Of a DNA stretch of 64,000 nt, positions 1 through 9,356 are shown one piece after another. The stretch spans positions 19,935-83,934 of the forward strand of contig NZ_JAINRC010000030.1 in the NCBI RefSeq assembly GCF_020400655.1, read 5' to 3'. The notes below the pieces were generated by a model. It was not told the DNA's origin. It searched no databases and was given only the letters and a program-made list of their open reading frames with translations. The position numbers and the translations under genes were made by a program. How positions within the stretch are numbered: the stretch's first letter is position 1; every line of letters starts with the position of its first letter. The DNA comes from Streptomyces spinosus. GTDB lineage: Bacteria; Actinomycetota; Actinomycetes; Streptomycetales; Streptomycetaceae.

Positions 1-167
1 CCCGCGGCGAGGAACTCCTCGTCGCCGACCGGGCGCACCGACTCCCGGCCGGCCGCCAGGTTCTCCCAGAAGGCGTCCAGGTCGTCGGCCCCGGGGAAGC
101 GGCCCGCCATGCCGATCACGGCGACGGCGGGGACGTCCTCGTCGTGCGCTGCGGGGGTGTCATGCAT
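1..167 (-). CDS. Type I polyketide synthase, N-terminal end (partial)
   Basis: Only the first 55 codons are in the window; the gene runs off the left edge. The product opens with a short acidic leader followed by VAVIGMAGRFPGADD, the standard start of a modular ketosynthase (KS) domain, which condenses extender units onto an acyl chain held on a carrier protein. The ATG at 167-165 lies inside the end of the upstream NRPS gene, whose TGA is at 162-160. This 8-base overlap implies translational coupling and an assembly-line order of NRPS, then PKS. The KS should accept the chain from the last carrier domain of the NRPS. The active-site cysteine and all later domains lie outside the window. Confidence 0.9.
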   Translation of the reverse strand, partial: MHDTPAAHDEDVPAVAVIGMAGRFPGADDLDAFWENLAAGRESVRPVGDEEFLAA

Positions 168-3100
168 GGCCGCGGTCCTTTCCGTGCCGTGCGGTGCGGC
201 GGGCACGTGCCGCACGCTGCCGTTGTGCTTGTTCCTTGGCGCGGTCCAGGCCGCTGGGCGCCGGTTCGGCGGGCCGTGCCGCGCCGGGGCCGGCTGCCCG
301 GCCGGCGTCTGTTCCCGGCTCCGGTGACGGCTCGGCGACGGCGGGGCCGGTGCGGGCCGCCAGGTGGCGGGCCAGGTCGCGCACGGTGGGGTGGGCGAAC
401 AGGTCCACGACCGTCAGATCGGTGCCGAAGGCGCTGTTGACCGCGCTCTGGGCGGTGACCAGCAACAGCGAGTTGCCGCCCAGGTCGAAGAAGTTCTCGT
501 CCCGTCCCACCCGGTCGCGGCCCAGCACGCCGCACCACACCTCGGCGAGCCTGCCCTCCAGCTGCCGCACGTCCTCGCCCGGACCGCCCGCCTCCCGGCG
601 CCCGGTGGCACCGGCCGAGCGCAGCACCCAGTCGTCACCCAGGCCCGCGGCGAGGGCGGCGTCGGCGGCCGCACGGTACAGGGCGCCGAGGTCGGTGCCG
701 TCCGAGAGGCCCACGCGCGCGACCGGCCGGCGAACCTGGCGGGCGGGTGCCGCCACGTGACTGCGCACCCACGGGGCGGTGCGGTCGGCGCCGATGAGCA
801 GGTGCGGCTCGTCCAGCGCACGGGCGAGATCGAAGGAGCGCAGCGCGGCGGGCACGTCCAGCAGCCGGTAGCCGCGGGCCTCGGTGAGCGCGGCGAGCCG
901 GTAGCCGCGGCTCACGCCCCGCTCCCGCCACATGCTCCAGGCCAGGGACTGCGCGGGCAGCCCGAGGCGGCGGCGGTGCAGGGCGAGGGCGTCGAGGTAG
1001 GCGTTGGCGGCGGCGTAGGCGGCGTTCATGGCACCGCCGAAGTACCCGTTCACCGAGGAGAAGGTGACGAAGGAGGCGACCGGGTGGTCGGCGGTCAGCC
1101 TGTGCAGCGTCCACGCGCCCTGCGCCTTCGCCGCCAGCGCCTGCCGCCAGGTCTCGCCGTCCAGCTCGCCGACCGGGCGTTCGACGAGCGCTCCGGCCAG
1201 ATGCAGCACCGAGGTCAGCTCAACGCCCCACGCCTGGGCGGCCGCGTCCACCGCGGCGCGCACCTGCCGCTCGTCGGTGACGTCGGCGCACGCGTAGCGG
1301 ACCTCGCCCAGCTCGCTCAGCCGCCGCAGCAGCTCGCCGCGCTCCGGTGCGCCCGCCCCGGTGGCCAGTGCGTCCTCGGGGGTGCGGCCCAGGATCAGCA
1401 GGCGGGTGCCGGGCGCGCGCAGCAGGTGGGCCGCGACCTCGCCGCCGACACCGCCCAGTCCGCCGGTGAGGAGTGTGAAGCCGTCGCCGGGCCGCTGCCG
1501 GACGGGCGCCGGCGTGTCGGGCAGCGGGGCGAGCCGGCGTACGTAGCGGTGCCCGCCGCGGTAGGCCACCTCCGCGCCCTCGGCGGCCGCTCCCGCCTCG
1601 GCCAGCAGCAGCGGCAGCCGGTCCTCGCCGTCGTCCGGCGGGAGGTCGAGGTGGGTGGCGCGCAGCCGGCCCAGCTCCTCGCCGAGGGACTTCAGCAGGG
1701 CGCCCGCCATGGCCCGTTCCGGGCGGGGCCGGTCCTCGGCGCGCACGCCCTGGGCGCCCGCCGTCACATACACCAGGTCGACGGGCTGCCGCCGCTCGGG
1801 CCGGGCGGCGAGGGCACGCGCGAGGGCGAGCAGGGACAGGGCGCCGGTGTCCTCGTACGGTGGCGTGCCTGTGTCGTCCCCGGGGGCCAGGCCGCCGAGG
1901 TGCAGGACGGCGTCGACCGGCCGCTGGTCGCGTTCCAACTGCTCCAGCAGGGTGGTGAGGTCGCTCTCCTCGCCGGTCCGCAGCCGGTAGCGTGCGGCGT
2001 CGAGCCGGGCGTACGAGGCCGCGTCGGTGGCCAGGGTGCACCGCCCGCCGGCGGAGCGCAGCGCGTCCGCGACCCGCCCGGCGAGCCGCTGGACGTCCGG
2101 GTCGCCGCCCGTCAGGACGAGGGTGTGCCGGCCGGGTGCCGTCTCGCGGAGTGTGCCGGGCCGCGCGCGCTGCCACACCGGGCGCAGGAACCAGTCGGGC
2201 ACGGTGGCGGCGGTACCCAGCACGAGCTGGGCGGCGCGCACCTCCTCGTCGAAGGCGCCGGCCTCGAAGCTCTTGCGCAGCCTGGTGCGCTGGATCTTGC
2301 CGATCTCCGTCTTGGGGATCGCGTCCTGGGGGACGGGGACGAGGAAGGCGGGGCTGACGCCGATCTCCCGCGTCACCTTGCCCGCGATCTCCCGCAGCGC
2401 GGCGGCCGTGTCGCCCGCCGCGGCCTCGGGGGAGAGGTGGAGGAACAGGGCCAGTTCGTCGGTGGTCGCCGAGGGGTCGGAGCGCACCGCGACCGCGGCG
2501 GTGAAACTGCGCACCACGTGCGGCAGTTCCTCGACGCAGGCCTCGATCTCGTGGCTGTAGTGGTTGACACCGTTGACGATGATGACGTCCTTGGCGCGGC
2601 CGGTGATGTACAGCTCGCCCTCGCGCAGGAACGCCAGGTCGCCGGTGTCGAACCAGCCGTCCTCGGTGAACGCCTCGGCGTTCGCAGCCGGGTTGTCGTG
2701 GTAGCCGCCGGTCACGGAGGTGCCGCGCACCTGGAGGCGGCCGGCGTCGCCCTCGGCGAGCACCGTCCCGGCGTCGTCGACGACGCGCATGGCGAAGCCG
2801 GGGTAGGGGCGGCCGCAGCTGACGAACGTGCCCTCGCCGGGGCCGGGTTCGCCGGGCAGCACGGCGTCCGTGACCACCGAGCAGGTCTCGGACATGCCCC
2901 AGCCGGGGTGCATCACGTCCTGTGGCAGGCGGAAGGGCTTGAGCGTGTGCAGGAAGCGGCGGGCCGCTGCGGCCACGACGACCTCGCCGGCGTTCATCAC
3001 CAGACGCATCGGCGACAGGTCCCAGGTGCGGTCGGCGAAGCGGTCGGCCTGCTCGGCTAGCAGGCCGAAGGCGAAGTTGGGCGCCCAGGTGACGGTGACG

Positions 3101-6100
3101 CGGTGGCGGTCGGCGAGGTCCATCCAGCGCAGCGGGTCCTGGAGGATCCAGGAGGTGGGTGCGTGGATCTGGCGGCAGCCCAGGTACACGTCCCGCAGGT
3201 GGAACATCACCACGCCGGTGACGTGGTCGAGCGGGATCCAGTTCAAGGAGACGTCCGCGGCGCCGAGCCCGTTCATCTGCTCGGTGGCGGCCGAGCGGGT
3301 CAGCACGTTGCGGTGGGTGAGCCGCACCGCCTTGGGCAGACCGGTGCTGCCGGACGTCATCAGCATCAGGATGAGGTCGTCGGGCCGGGCAGGGTACCAG
3401 TCGCGGTCCTCGGCCGCCTCGCGCAGCTCCTCGGCCGTGGTCAGCCGCAGCCCGGGCCAGTTCTGCCGGGCGGCCAGCTCGCGCAGGCCCGTCTCACGGT
3501 CGGCGGAGCACACGATCCAGGGCCGGCCGAGCATCCGCCAGATGCCCTCCAGCTTGGTCAGCGCCGCCGAAGGCGTGCCGTAGGAAGCGGGCACGGTCAG
3601 CGGGACGGCGACGAAGCCGCCCAGGATGCAGCCCCACAGCACGGCCAGGAAGTCCTCGGTGGCGTCGCACTGGAGGATGACCTGGTCGCCGGGGCGCAGT
3701 CCGGCCTCGCGCAGTCCGGCCAGGACCCGGGAGGCCTCGGGGATGAGGGAGGCGTAACTGCGCCGGTGCTCGCTGCCGTCGGCGTGGACGTGGACGATGT
3801 CGCCCTGTCCCAGCTCGGCGGCGCGGCGCAGGGCCTGCGCCCAGTCGGAGACGGACGGCTCGGCGAGCGCGGGCCCCTCGCTGAGCGCCGGCACGGCGGA
3901 CGACGCTCCCGTGCCGGCGGTGCCGTCCGCGCAGGCCGCGGTCGCGGTGCGATCGGGCAGACCGGCGTGGCGTCGGCCCAGTTCCTCGGGGACGTCCTCC
4001 GTCGTCACCTCGGCGGCGGTCACCCCGGGCAGGCGGGTCAGGCGGTCCTGCCAGGCGGCGGCCGAGGCGCGGTCGACGGCGGGCAGGGCCCGGAGCGCGT
4101 CGGTGTCCAGCGTGCCGTCCTCACCGAAGGGCAGGGCGTTGACGGCCGTGACGCGGACGCCGTCGCGGCCCGCGCGCCGCAGGACCTCCTCGACGCGTTC
4201 CACCGCGTCCGCGCGTCCCGGCACCACGAACAGGCGCGGCACCCGGCCGTCGGGGGCCGGCAGGGCCCGGGCGTCACGGATGCCGGGCACGGACAGCGCC
4301 GCCGCCTCCACCTCCGTGACCGCGACCGCCGGCGGCGCGGGGGCGCGCTCGGGTACCGCGGCCAACTGCCCCACGCGCACACCGGGATCGGCGCTCACCG
4401 CGCGCAGGACGTCGTGCAGGGCGCGGGCGAACGCCTCGGCGGTGGACGCGTCGTACAGATCGGTGGCGTACTCGATGTGCAGGGCGAGGCCGTCGGGGGC
4501 GCCTTCGCCGGTGTGCCGTTCCAGGACGTCGACGAAGAGGTCGAACTTGGCGGTGCCGTTCGCGGTCGGCCGCAACCGGGCCCGCTGCCCGTCCAGTTCG
4601 AGGAGGGCCGGTTCGTTGTTCTGCAGGGCCAGCATCACCTGGAACAGCGGGTGCCGGCCGGCGCGGCGGGGCGGGTTGAGCTCGTCCACCAGCCGGTCGA
4701 AGGGCAGGTCCTGGTGGTCCAGGGCGGCCAGGTCGGCGGTGCGCAGCCGGGCGAGCAGATCGCGGAAGGCGGGGTCGCCGGAGGTGTCGGCGCGCAGGAC
4801 CACGGTGTTGGTGATCAGCCCGATCAGGTGGTCCAGAGCAGGCTCGGTGCGGCCCGCGACCGGGGTGCCCAGGACGACGTCCTCACCCGCGCCGCAGCGG
4901 GTGAGCAGGGAGCTGACGGCGGCGTGCAGCACCATGAACAGGCTGGCGCCCTCGCGGTCGGCCAAGGCCAGCAGGTCACGGTGGAGGGCGGCGTCCACGA
5001 CCGTCTCCACGTGCGCGCCGGTGCCGCGCGGCACCTCGGGGCGCGGCCGGTCGCCGGGCAGGCTGCACTCTTCGGGCAGGCCGGCCAGGGCCGTGCGCCA
5101 GTGGGCGGTCAGCCGCTCCAGCCGGCCCGTGCCGTCCGGGGCGGGCGCGAGCAGGGCGCGCTGCCACAGGGCGTAGTCGGCGTACTGCACCGGCAGCGGA
5201 TCCCAGTCGGGTGCGCGGCCGGCACGGCGGGCCGCGTAGGCGGCGCTCAGGTCCTCGGCGAAGGGCCGCAGGGACCAGCCGTCGGCCGCGCTGTGGTGCA
5301 GCAGGAGCAGCAGCGTACGGTCGTCCGCCGGGCCCAGCAGCCAGGCGGCCAGCGGGCCTTCCGCGCTCAGGTCGAAGCGGTGGCGCATGGCCGCGCGGAC
5401 GTGGGCGGCGCTCTCCGCGGCCGGGCAGTCGATACGGCGCAGAGGCGGCCGCAGCGCGCCGGGCGCCAGGACGCGCTGGTGGGGAGCCCCGTCGTGCACG
5501 GCGAACACCGTCCGCAGACTCTCGTGGCGGTCGGCCAGATCGCCGAGCGCGGCCTCCAGGGCGTCGGCGTCGAGACCGGCGGGCGGCCTCACCACGAGCG
5601 GGATGTTGTACGTGGCGGCCTGCTCGTCGAGGCGGTCGAGGAACCACATGCGCTCCTGCGCGAAGGACAGCGGCACGCGGTCGGGACGGACGGCGGCGCC
5701 CAGGACCGGCCGCGGCAGGGCGTCGACGGAGTGGGCGGCCAGCCGGGCGGCGAGGGCAGCCGGGGTCGGTGTCTCGAACAGGGCGGTGATGGGGATCTCC
5801 GCGCCGGTGTCGTGCCGCAGACGGGCCAGCAGGCGGGTGGCGAGCAGCGAGTCACCGCCGAGGTCGAAGAAGTTCACGTCGGTGCCCACGGTGTCGCGGG
5901 GCAGCTTCAGCACGTCCTCGAACAGGGCGCACATCAGGGCCTGGTGCGGGGTCGCGGGGCGGGTGCCGGAGGCGGCGGCGGTGAAGTCCGGTTCGGGCAG
6001 CGCCCGCACGTCGAGCTTGCCGTTGGCGGTCAGCGGCAGGGCGTCGACGGTGACGCAGGCGGCCGGGACCATGTGCTCGGGCAGGCGGGCGGCGGCGTGG

Positions 6101-8886
6101 GCGCGCAGCTCGGCCGGCTCGGCGGGCGTGCCGCCCGCGGTGAGGACGTAGGCGACGAGCTGCTGGGCGCCGTTGCCGGCGCGGCGGCTGATCACCGCGG
6201 CCCGGGCCACCCCGGGGTGGGTGGCGAGGACGGCCTCGATCTCGCCCGGCTCGACGCGGAAACCCCGGATCTGCACCTGGGCGTCGGCACGGCCGAGGTA
6301 GTCGAGGGTGCCGTCCGGGCGGCGCCGCGCCAGGTCGCCGGAGCGGTACATCCGGGCGCCGGGCGGGCCGAACGGGTCGTCGAGGAAGCGCTCGGCGGTC
6401 AGCTCGGGCCGGTGCAGGTACCCGGCGGCCACCCCGGCGCCGGAGACGTACATCTCGCCGCTCGCCCCGGGCGGCACCGGGCGCCCCTCGGCGTCGAGGA
6501 GGTGGACGCGCAGGTCGGACAAGGGCCGGCCGATGACGCTGCCACGGCGTGGGTCGTCCAGGTCCGCCCGGGTGAGGCGGTGGTGGGTGACGTGCACGGT
6601 GGTCTCGGTGATGCCGTACATGTTCACGAGCGCCGGGCGGTCCAGGCCGTGCCGGTCGGCCCAGGGGCGCAGCCGCGCCGGACGCAGGGCCTCGCCGCCG
6701 AACACGACGTGGCGCAGCGCCCCGCTGTCGCCGCCGCGTTCGAGGTCGGCGTCGATCAGCTGCTCGAACGCGGACGGTGTCTGGCTGAGGACGGTCACGC
6801 CCTCGCGGTGCAGCAGCTCCAGGAAGTCGCGGGGGGAGCGGCTGACGGCGTAGGGGACGACGACGACCCTGCCGCCGTGCAGCAGGGCGCCCCACATCTC
6901 CCAGACGGAGAAGTCGAAGGCGTAGGAGTGGAACAGCGTCCAGACGTCGTCGGGACCAAAGGCGAAGTGCTCCGCGGCGGCGGCGAACAGGCGCACGACG
7001 TTGGCGTGCGGCACCGGAACCCCCTTGGGGCGGCCGGTGGAGCCGGAGGTGTGGATGATGTACGCGATGTCGGCGGGGCTCGTCGGCCCGTGCCGGTCGG
7101 CGTCGGTCAGGTCGCCGGCGGGGCGGTCGGCGAGGTCCGCCGTCACCCGCGGGTCGTCCAGGAGCACCGCGGGGACCGACGCGCCGGCGAGGTGGGCGTG
7201 GGCGCGCTCGGTGACCAGGGCGACCGGGGCCGCGTCCTCGACGACCAGCCGCAGCCGCTCGGCCGGGTGCCCGGGATCCAGGGGAAGGTAGGCGGCACCG
7301 GTCTTGAGGACGGCGAGCAGAGCGGGCAGCAGCCGTACCCCGCGCTCCAGGGCCAGGGCCACCACCCGGCCCGGACCCGCGCCGCGCTCGGTCAGCAGCC
7401 GGGCCAGCCGGTTGGCCTCGGCGTTGAGCCCTGCGTAGGTGAGGTGCAGGTCGCCGCAGGTCACGGCGGTCCGCCCGGGGACGGCGGCCGCCTGCTCCTC
7501 GAACAGCTGCGTGAGGGTGCGCTCGACCGGATACGTGCGGACGGGCGTGTCGCGGGGGTGCTCGCCCGGCAGCAGGACGTCCAGCTCCCCCAGCGCGGTC
7601 GCCGGCGCCGCCTCGGTCAGCCGGCGCAGGACGGTGAGGAACCGCTCGCGGTGCAGGGCGAGTTCGTCGTCCTCGTACAGGGCGGGGTTGGCGTCGAAGG
7701 CCAGCCACAGGCCGCCCGCCTCGGCGCCGGGCCGCACCGAGATCTGCAGGTCCTCCACCGCTCCGCCGGACAGATGGTGCCAGGTGGTGGGGTGGCCGTC
7801 GAAGACGGGTGACTCGTCGAACGGGACGATGTTCAGCACCGGTCCGTACAGCCGGCGGCCGGTGCCCAGCAGCCCCAGGTCGCGGCGCAGGTACTCACCC
7901 CGGTAGGCCTGGTGGCGGCGCAGGGTGCGCAGCTCCTCGGCGACACTCCGGGCGAACTGGGCGAGCGGCGTTTCCGGGGCGGCGGCCACCCGCAGGGGCA
8001 GGACGTCGGAGGCGGTGCCCGGGGTGCGCAGTGCGGCGCTGCCCAGACGGCTCATCGTGGCCAGGCCCAGCACCAGGTCCTGGCTGCCGGTCATGCGGTG
8101 CAGGTACACGGCGGTGGCGGCGGCCAGCAGGTCGGTGCGGGCGACCCCGAGCCGGGAGGCCGCCTGGTCCAGAGCCCGCACCTGCGGCGGCGTCAGCTCG
8201 GCGGTGCTGCGCAGGAACGGAGCGGTGGGGGGCGCCGTGCGCGAGGTGAGCCGCGCGGGTTCGGGCAGCCCTGCCAGGCGTTCGGCCCAATGAGCGCGGT
8301 CACGGGTGTGGCGTTCGCCGGCGCGGTAGGCCGCCTCTTCCTCCTGGAGCCGGTTCACCGGTGCGAAGGTGGCGGCGCCCGGCTCACGGCCCGCGGCGAG
8401 CGCGTTGTAGGTCTCGGCCAGGCGCCGTCCCAGGAGCTTGTAGCTGTAGCCGTCGAGCAGGATGTGGTGGGCCCTCAGCAGCCAGATGTACCGGTCGGGC
8501 GCCAGCGTCAGCAGGGCGTGCGAGAACAGCGGGCCCTTCTCCAGGTCGACCGGGGTCGCCAGGTCCGCGCGGATCCAGTCCCAGGCGGCCGTCGAGGGGT
8601 CCTCGGCGTCACGGACGTCGACGTGGTGCAGGGGCCAGTCGTCGGGGTCCGCGGCGCGCCGGCAGCGGGGGCCGTCCTCGGTGTCGACGAAACGCAGGGC
8701 GAAGGTGTCCGCCTCGGCGACCGTGCGGCGCAGCGCGGTCTCGAACAAGCCCGCGTCGAGCGGCCCGTGGATCTCCACCGCCTCACCGGTGTTGTACGCG
8801 GCGCTGTCCGACGCGAGCCGCCCGGCGTACCAGAGACCCTCCTGGGCCCCGGACAGCGGACGCCGCTCGTCCTGCTGGAGTGACAT
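160..8886 (-). CDS. Hybrid nonribosomal peptide synthetase, C-A-PCP-C-AL-KR-ACP
   Basis: This is a 2,908-residue assembly-line enzyme. Domains by approximate residue: condensation C1 (10-440, HHILLDG near 139); adenylation A1 (455-960, TSGSTGRPKG near 614) with specificity positions D-F-W-S-V-G-M-V-H-K, closest to the threonine code; PCP1 (LGGDSLL near 1010); condensation C2 (1070-1480, HHSAADG near 1195); a lone A-domain C-terminal-like piece (about 1510-1620); an acyl-AMP-ligase-type domain (1690-2230, TSGSTGLPKA near 1842); a PKS-type ketoreductase (GGLGGVGG near 2472, catalytic Y-x-x-x-N near 2623); and a carrier domain (LGGNSLL near 2803). The ATG at 8886 was chosen because GAGGG sits 9 bases upstream and the protein begins just before C1. 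The gene overlaps the following PKS by 8 bases. The product is unknown. An acid loaded by the ligase and reduced by the KR is inference. Confidence 0.93.
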   Translation of the reverse strand: MSLQQDERRPLSGAQEGLWYAGRLASDSAAYNTGEAVEIHGPLDAGLFETALRRTVAEADTFALRFVDTEDGPRCRRAADPDDWPLHHVDVRDAEDPSTAAWDWIRADLATPVDLEKGPLFSHALLTLAPDRYIWLLRAHHILLDGYSYKLLGRRLAETYNALAAGREPGAATFAPVNRLQEEEAAYRAGERHTRDRAHWAERLAGLPEPARLTSRTAPPTAPFLRSTAELTPPQVRALDQAASRLGVARTDLLAAATAVYLHRMTGSQDLVLGLATMSRLGSAALRTPGTASDVLPLRVAAAPETPLAQFARSVAEELRTLRRHQAYRGEYLRRDLGLLGTGRRLYGPVLNIVPFDESPVFDGHPTTWHHLSGGAVEDLQISVRPGAEAGGLWLAFDANPALYEDDELALHRERFLTVLRRLTEAAPATALGELDVLLPGEHPRDTPVRTYPVERTLTQLFEEQAAAVPGRTAVTCGDLHLTYAGLNAEANRLARLLTERGAGPGRVVALALERGVRLLPALLAVLKTGAAYLPLDPGHPAERLRLVVEDAAPVALVTERAHAHLAGASVPAVLLDDPRVTADLADRPAGDLTDADRHGPTSPADIAYIIHTSGSTGRPKGVPVPHANVVRLFAAAAEHFAFGPDDVWTLFHSYAFDFSVWEMWGALLHGGRVVVVPYAVSRSPRDFLELLHREGVTVLSQTPSAFEQLIDADLERGGDSGALRHVVFGGEALRPARLRPWADRHGLDRPALVNMYGITETTVHVTHHRLTRADLDDPRRGSVIGRPLSDLRVHLLDAEGRPVPPGASGEMYVSGAGVAAGYLHRPELTAERFLDDPFGPPGARMYRSGDLARRRPDGTLDYLGRADAQVQIRGFRVEPGEIEAVLATHPGVARAAVISRRAGNGAQQLVAYVLTAGGTPAEPAELRAHAAARLPEHMVPAACVTVDALPLTANGKLDVRALPEPDFTAAASGTRPATPHQALMCALFEDVLKLPRDTVGTDVNFFDLGGDSLLATRLLARLRHDTGAEIPITALFETPTPAALAARLAAHSVDALPRPVLGAAVRPDRVPLSFAQERMWFLDRLDEQAATYNIPLVVRPPAGLDADALEAALGDLADRHESLRTVFAVHDGAPHQRVLAPGALRPPLRRIDCPAAESAAHVRAAMRHRFDLSAEGPLAAWLLGPADDRTLLLLLHHSAADGWSLRPFAEDLSAAYAARRAGRAPDWDPLPVQYADYALWQRALLAPAPDGTGRLERLTAHWRTALAGLPEECSLPGDRPRPEVPRGTGAHVETVVDAALHRDLLALADREGASLFMVLHAAVSSLLTRCGAGEDVVLGTPVAGRTEPALDHLIGLITNTVVLRADTSGDPAFRDLLARLRTADLAALDHQDLPFDRLVDELNPPRRAGRHPLFQVMLALQNNEPALLELDGQRARLRPTANGTAKFDLFVDVLERHTGEGAPDGLALHIEYATDLYDASTAEAFARALHDVLRAVSADPGVRVGQLAAVPERAPAPPAVAVTEVEAAALSVPGIRDARALPAPDGRVPRLFVVPGRADAVERVEEVLRRAGRDGVRVTAVNALPFGEDGTLDTDALRALPAVDRASAAAWQDRLTRLPGVTAAEVTTEDVPEELGRRHAGLPDRTATAACADGTAGTGASSAVPALSEGPALAEPSVSDWAQALRRAAELGQGDIVHVHADGSEHRRSYASLIPEASRVLAGLREAGLRPGDQVILQCDATEDFLAVLWGCILGGFVAVPLTVPASYGTPSAALTKLEGIWRMLGRPWIVCSADRETGLRELAARQNWPGLRLTTAEELREAAEDRDWYPARPDDLILMLMTSGSTGLPKAVRLTHRNVLTRSAATEQMNGLGAADVSLNWIPLDHVTGVVMFHLRDVYLGCRQIHAPTSWILQDPLRWMDLADRHRVTVTWAPNFAFGLLAEQADRFADRTWDLSPMRLVMNAGEVVVAAAARRFLHTLKPFRLPQDVMHPGWGMSETCSVVTDAVLPGEPGPGEGTFVSCGRPYPGFAMRVVDDAGTVLAEGDAGRLQVRGTSVTGGYHDNPAANAEAFTEDGWFDTGDLAFLREGELYITGRAKDVIIVNGVNHYSHEIEACVEELPHVVRSFTAAVAVRSDPSATTDELALFLHLSPEAAAGDTAAALREIAGKVTREIGVSPAFLVPVPQDAIPKTEIGKIQRTRLRKSFEAGAFDEEVRAAQLVLGTAATVPDWFLRPVWQRARPGTLRETAPGRHTLVLTGGDPDVQRLAGRVADALRSAGGRCTLATDAASYARLDAARYRLRTGEESDLTTLLEQLERDQRPVDAVLHLGGLAPGDDTGTPPYEDTGALSLLALARALAARPERRQPVDLVYVTAGAQGVRAEDRPRPERAMAGALLKSLGEELGRLRATHLDLPPDDGEDRLPLLLAEAGAAAEGAEVAYRGGHRYVRRLAPLPDTPAPVRQRPGDGFTLLTGGLGGVGGEVAAHLLRAPGTRLLILGRTPEDALATGAGAPERGELLRRLSELGEVRYACADVTDERQVRAAVDAAAQAWGVELTSVLHLAGALVERPVGELDGETWRQALAAKAQGAWTLHRLTADHPVASFVTFSSVNGYFGGAMNAAYAAANAYLDALALHRRRLGLPAQSLAWSMWRERGVSRGYRLAALTEARGYRLLDVPAALRSFDLARALDEPHLLIGADRTAPWVRSHVAAPARQVRRPVARVGLSDGTDLGALYRAAADAALAAGLGDDWVLRSAGATGRREAGGPGEDVRQLEGRLAEVWCGVLGRDRVGRDENFFDLGGNSLLLVTAQSAVNSAFGTDLTVVDLFAHPTVRDLARHLAARTGPAVAEPSPEPGTDAGRAAGPGAARPAEPAPSGLDRAKEQAQRQRAARARRTARHGKDRGHA

Positions 8887-9134
8887 AGCACAACCCTCAC
8901 GTGGCAAGCCGTAATGTCCCGGCCGGCGACGGCACGACCGGATCGGAGTGGTGCGGCCACCGCTTCGTGCCGCCCTCGCGTGTGGGTACGCGCCGGGCCG
9001 GTCCACCAAGCGGAAAAGGCAGGCCGCACGCCGGGGGCCTGGCGAACACGCACCCTGGCCCCGGTTCTACGGCACATCACGGTGCGCCACCGCACTCGGC
9101 ACGGTCAAGACGGCACCGGTCCACGAGCGGCATT

Positions 9135-9150
9135 CCAGGGAATTCCCCAG
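9135..9150. promoter_or_regulatory. PimM-type PAS-LuxR binding box 1
   Basis: The sequence CCAGGGAATTCCCCAG matches the box described for PimM-family PAS-LuxR activators (CTVGGGAWWTCCCBAG) at 15 of 16 positions. Its core GGGAATTCCC is a perfect palindrome. It lies between two divergent biosynthetic genes, and a PAS-LuxR gene lies 2.3 kb away at 11451-12188. The match is seen directly; binding by that regulator is inference. Confidence 0.7.
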
Positions 9151-9189
9151 AGAACGTCGAGCCAGGGAGTGCACGCACGACCCCAACTT

Positions 9190-9205
9190 CTAGGGAATTC
9201 ACGCA
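9190..9205. promoter_or_regulatory. PimM-type PAS-LuxR binding box 2 (half-conserved)
   Basis: CTAGGGAATTCACGCA keeps a perfect left half of the PimM-type box, but its right half is degenerate. It sits 55 bases centre-to-centre from the better box, nearer the acyltransferase start. It may be a weaker co-operative site. Confidence 0.5.
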
Positions 9206-9356
9206 ACTTCGCCTTCCGAAGGTCTCCCGGGTGGATTCGGGGACGACGCGCGGTGCACTCTCGGACGCGACTCCCCGACGCCCGCGGCCACGGACCGGTG
9301 ACAGGCCGTGCCGCCCGCGGGACCCCCATTGGACGATCGAGAAGAGGGCTGCCCTC

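Larger units (their letters stand above)
8887..9356. promoter_or_regulatory. Divergent promoter region of the NRPS and acyltransferase operons
   Basis: This 470-base space separates the NRPS gene (leftward) from the PapA-like gene (rightward). Open frames cross it on both strands, but they only extend the neighbouring genes upstream of their real starts and match no family. It holds the two PimM-like boxes annotated separately, whose centres are 55 bases apart (about five helical turns). I could not assign -10 and -35 hexamers with confidence. Confidence 0.6.

Noticed and set aside
364..7812. Long rightward open frames (898 and 1,569 codons) opposite the NRPS gene
   Set aside because: They are antisense shadows caused by high GC; composition is Gly/Arg/Gln-rich and no domain is visible, while the NRPS frame has every motif.
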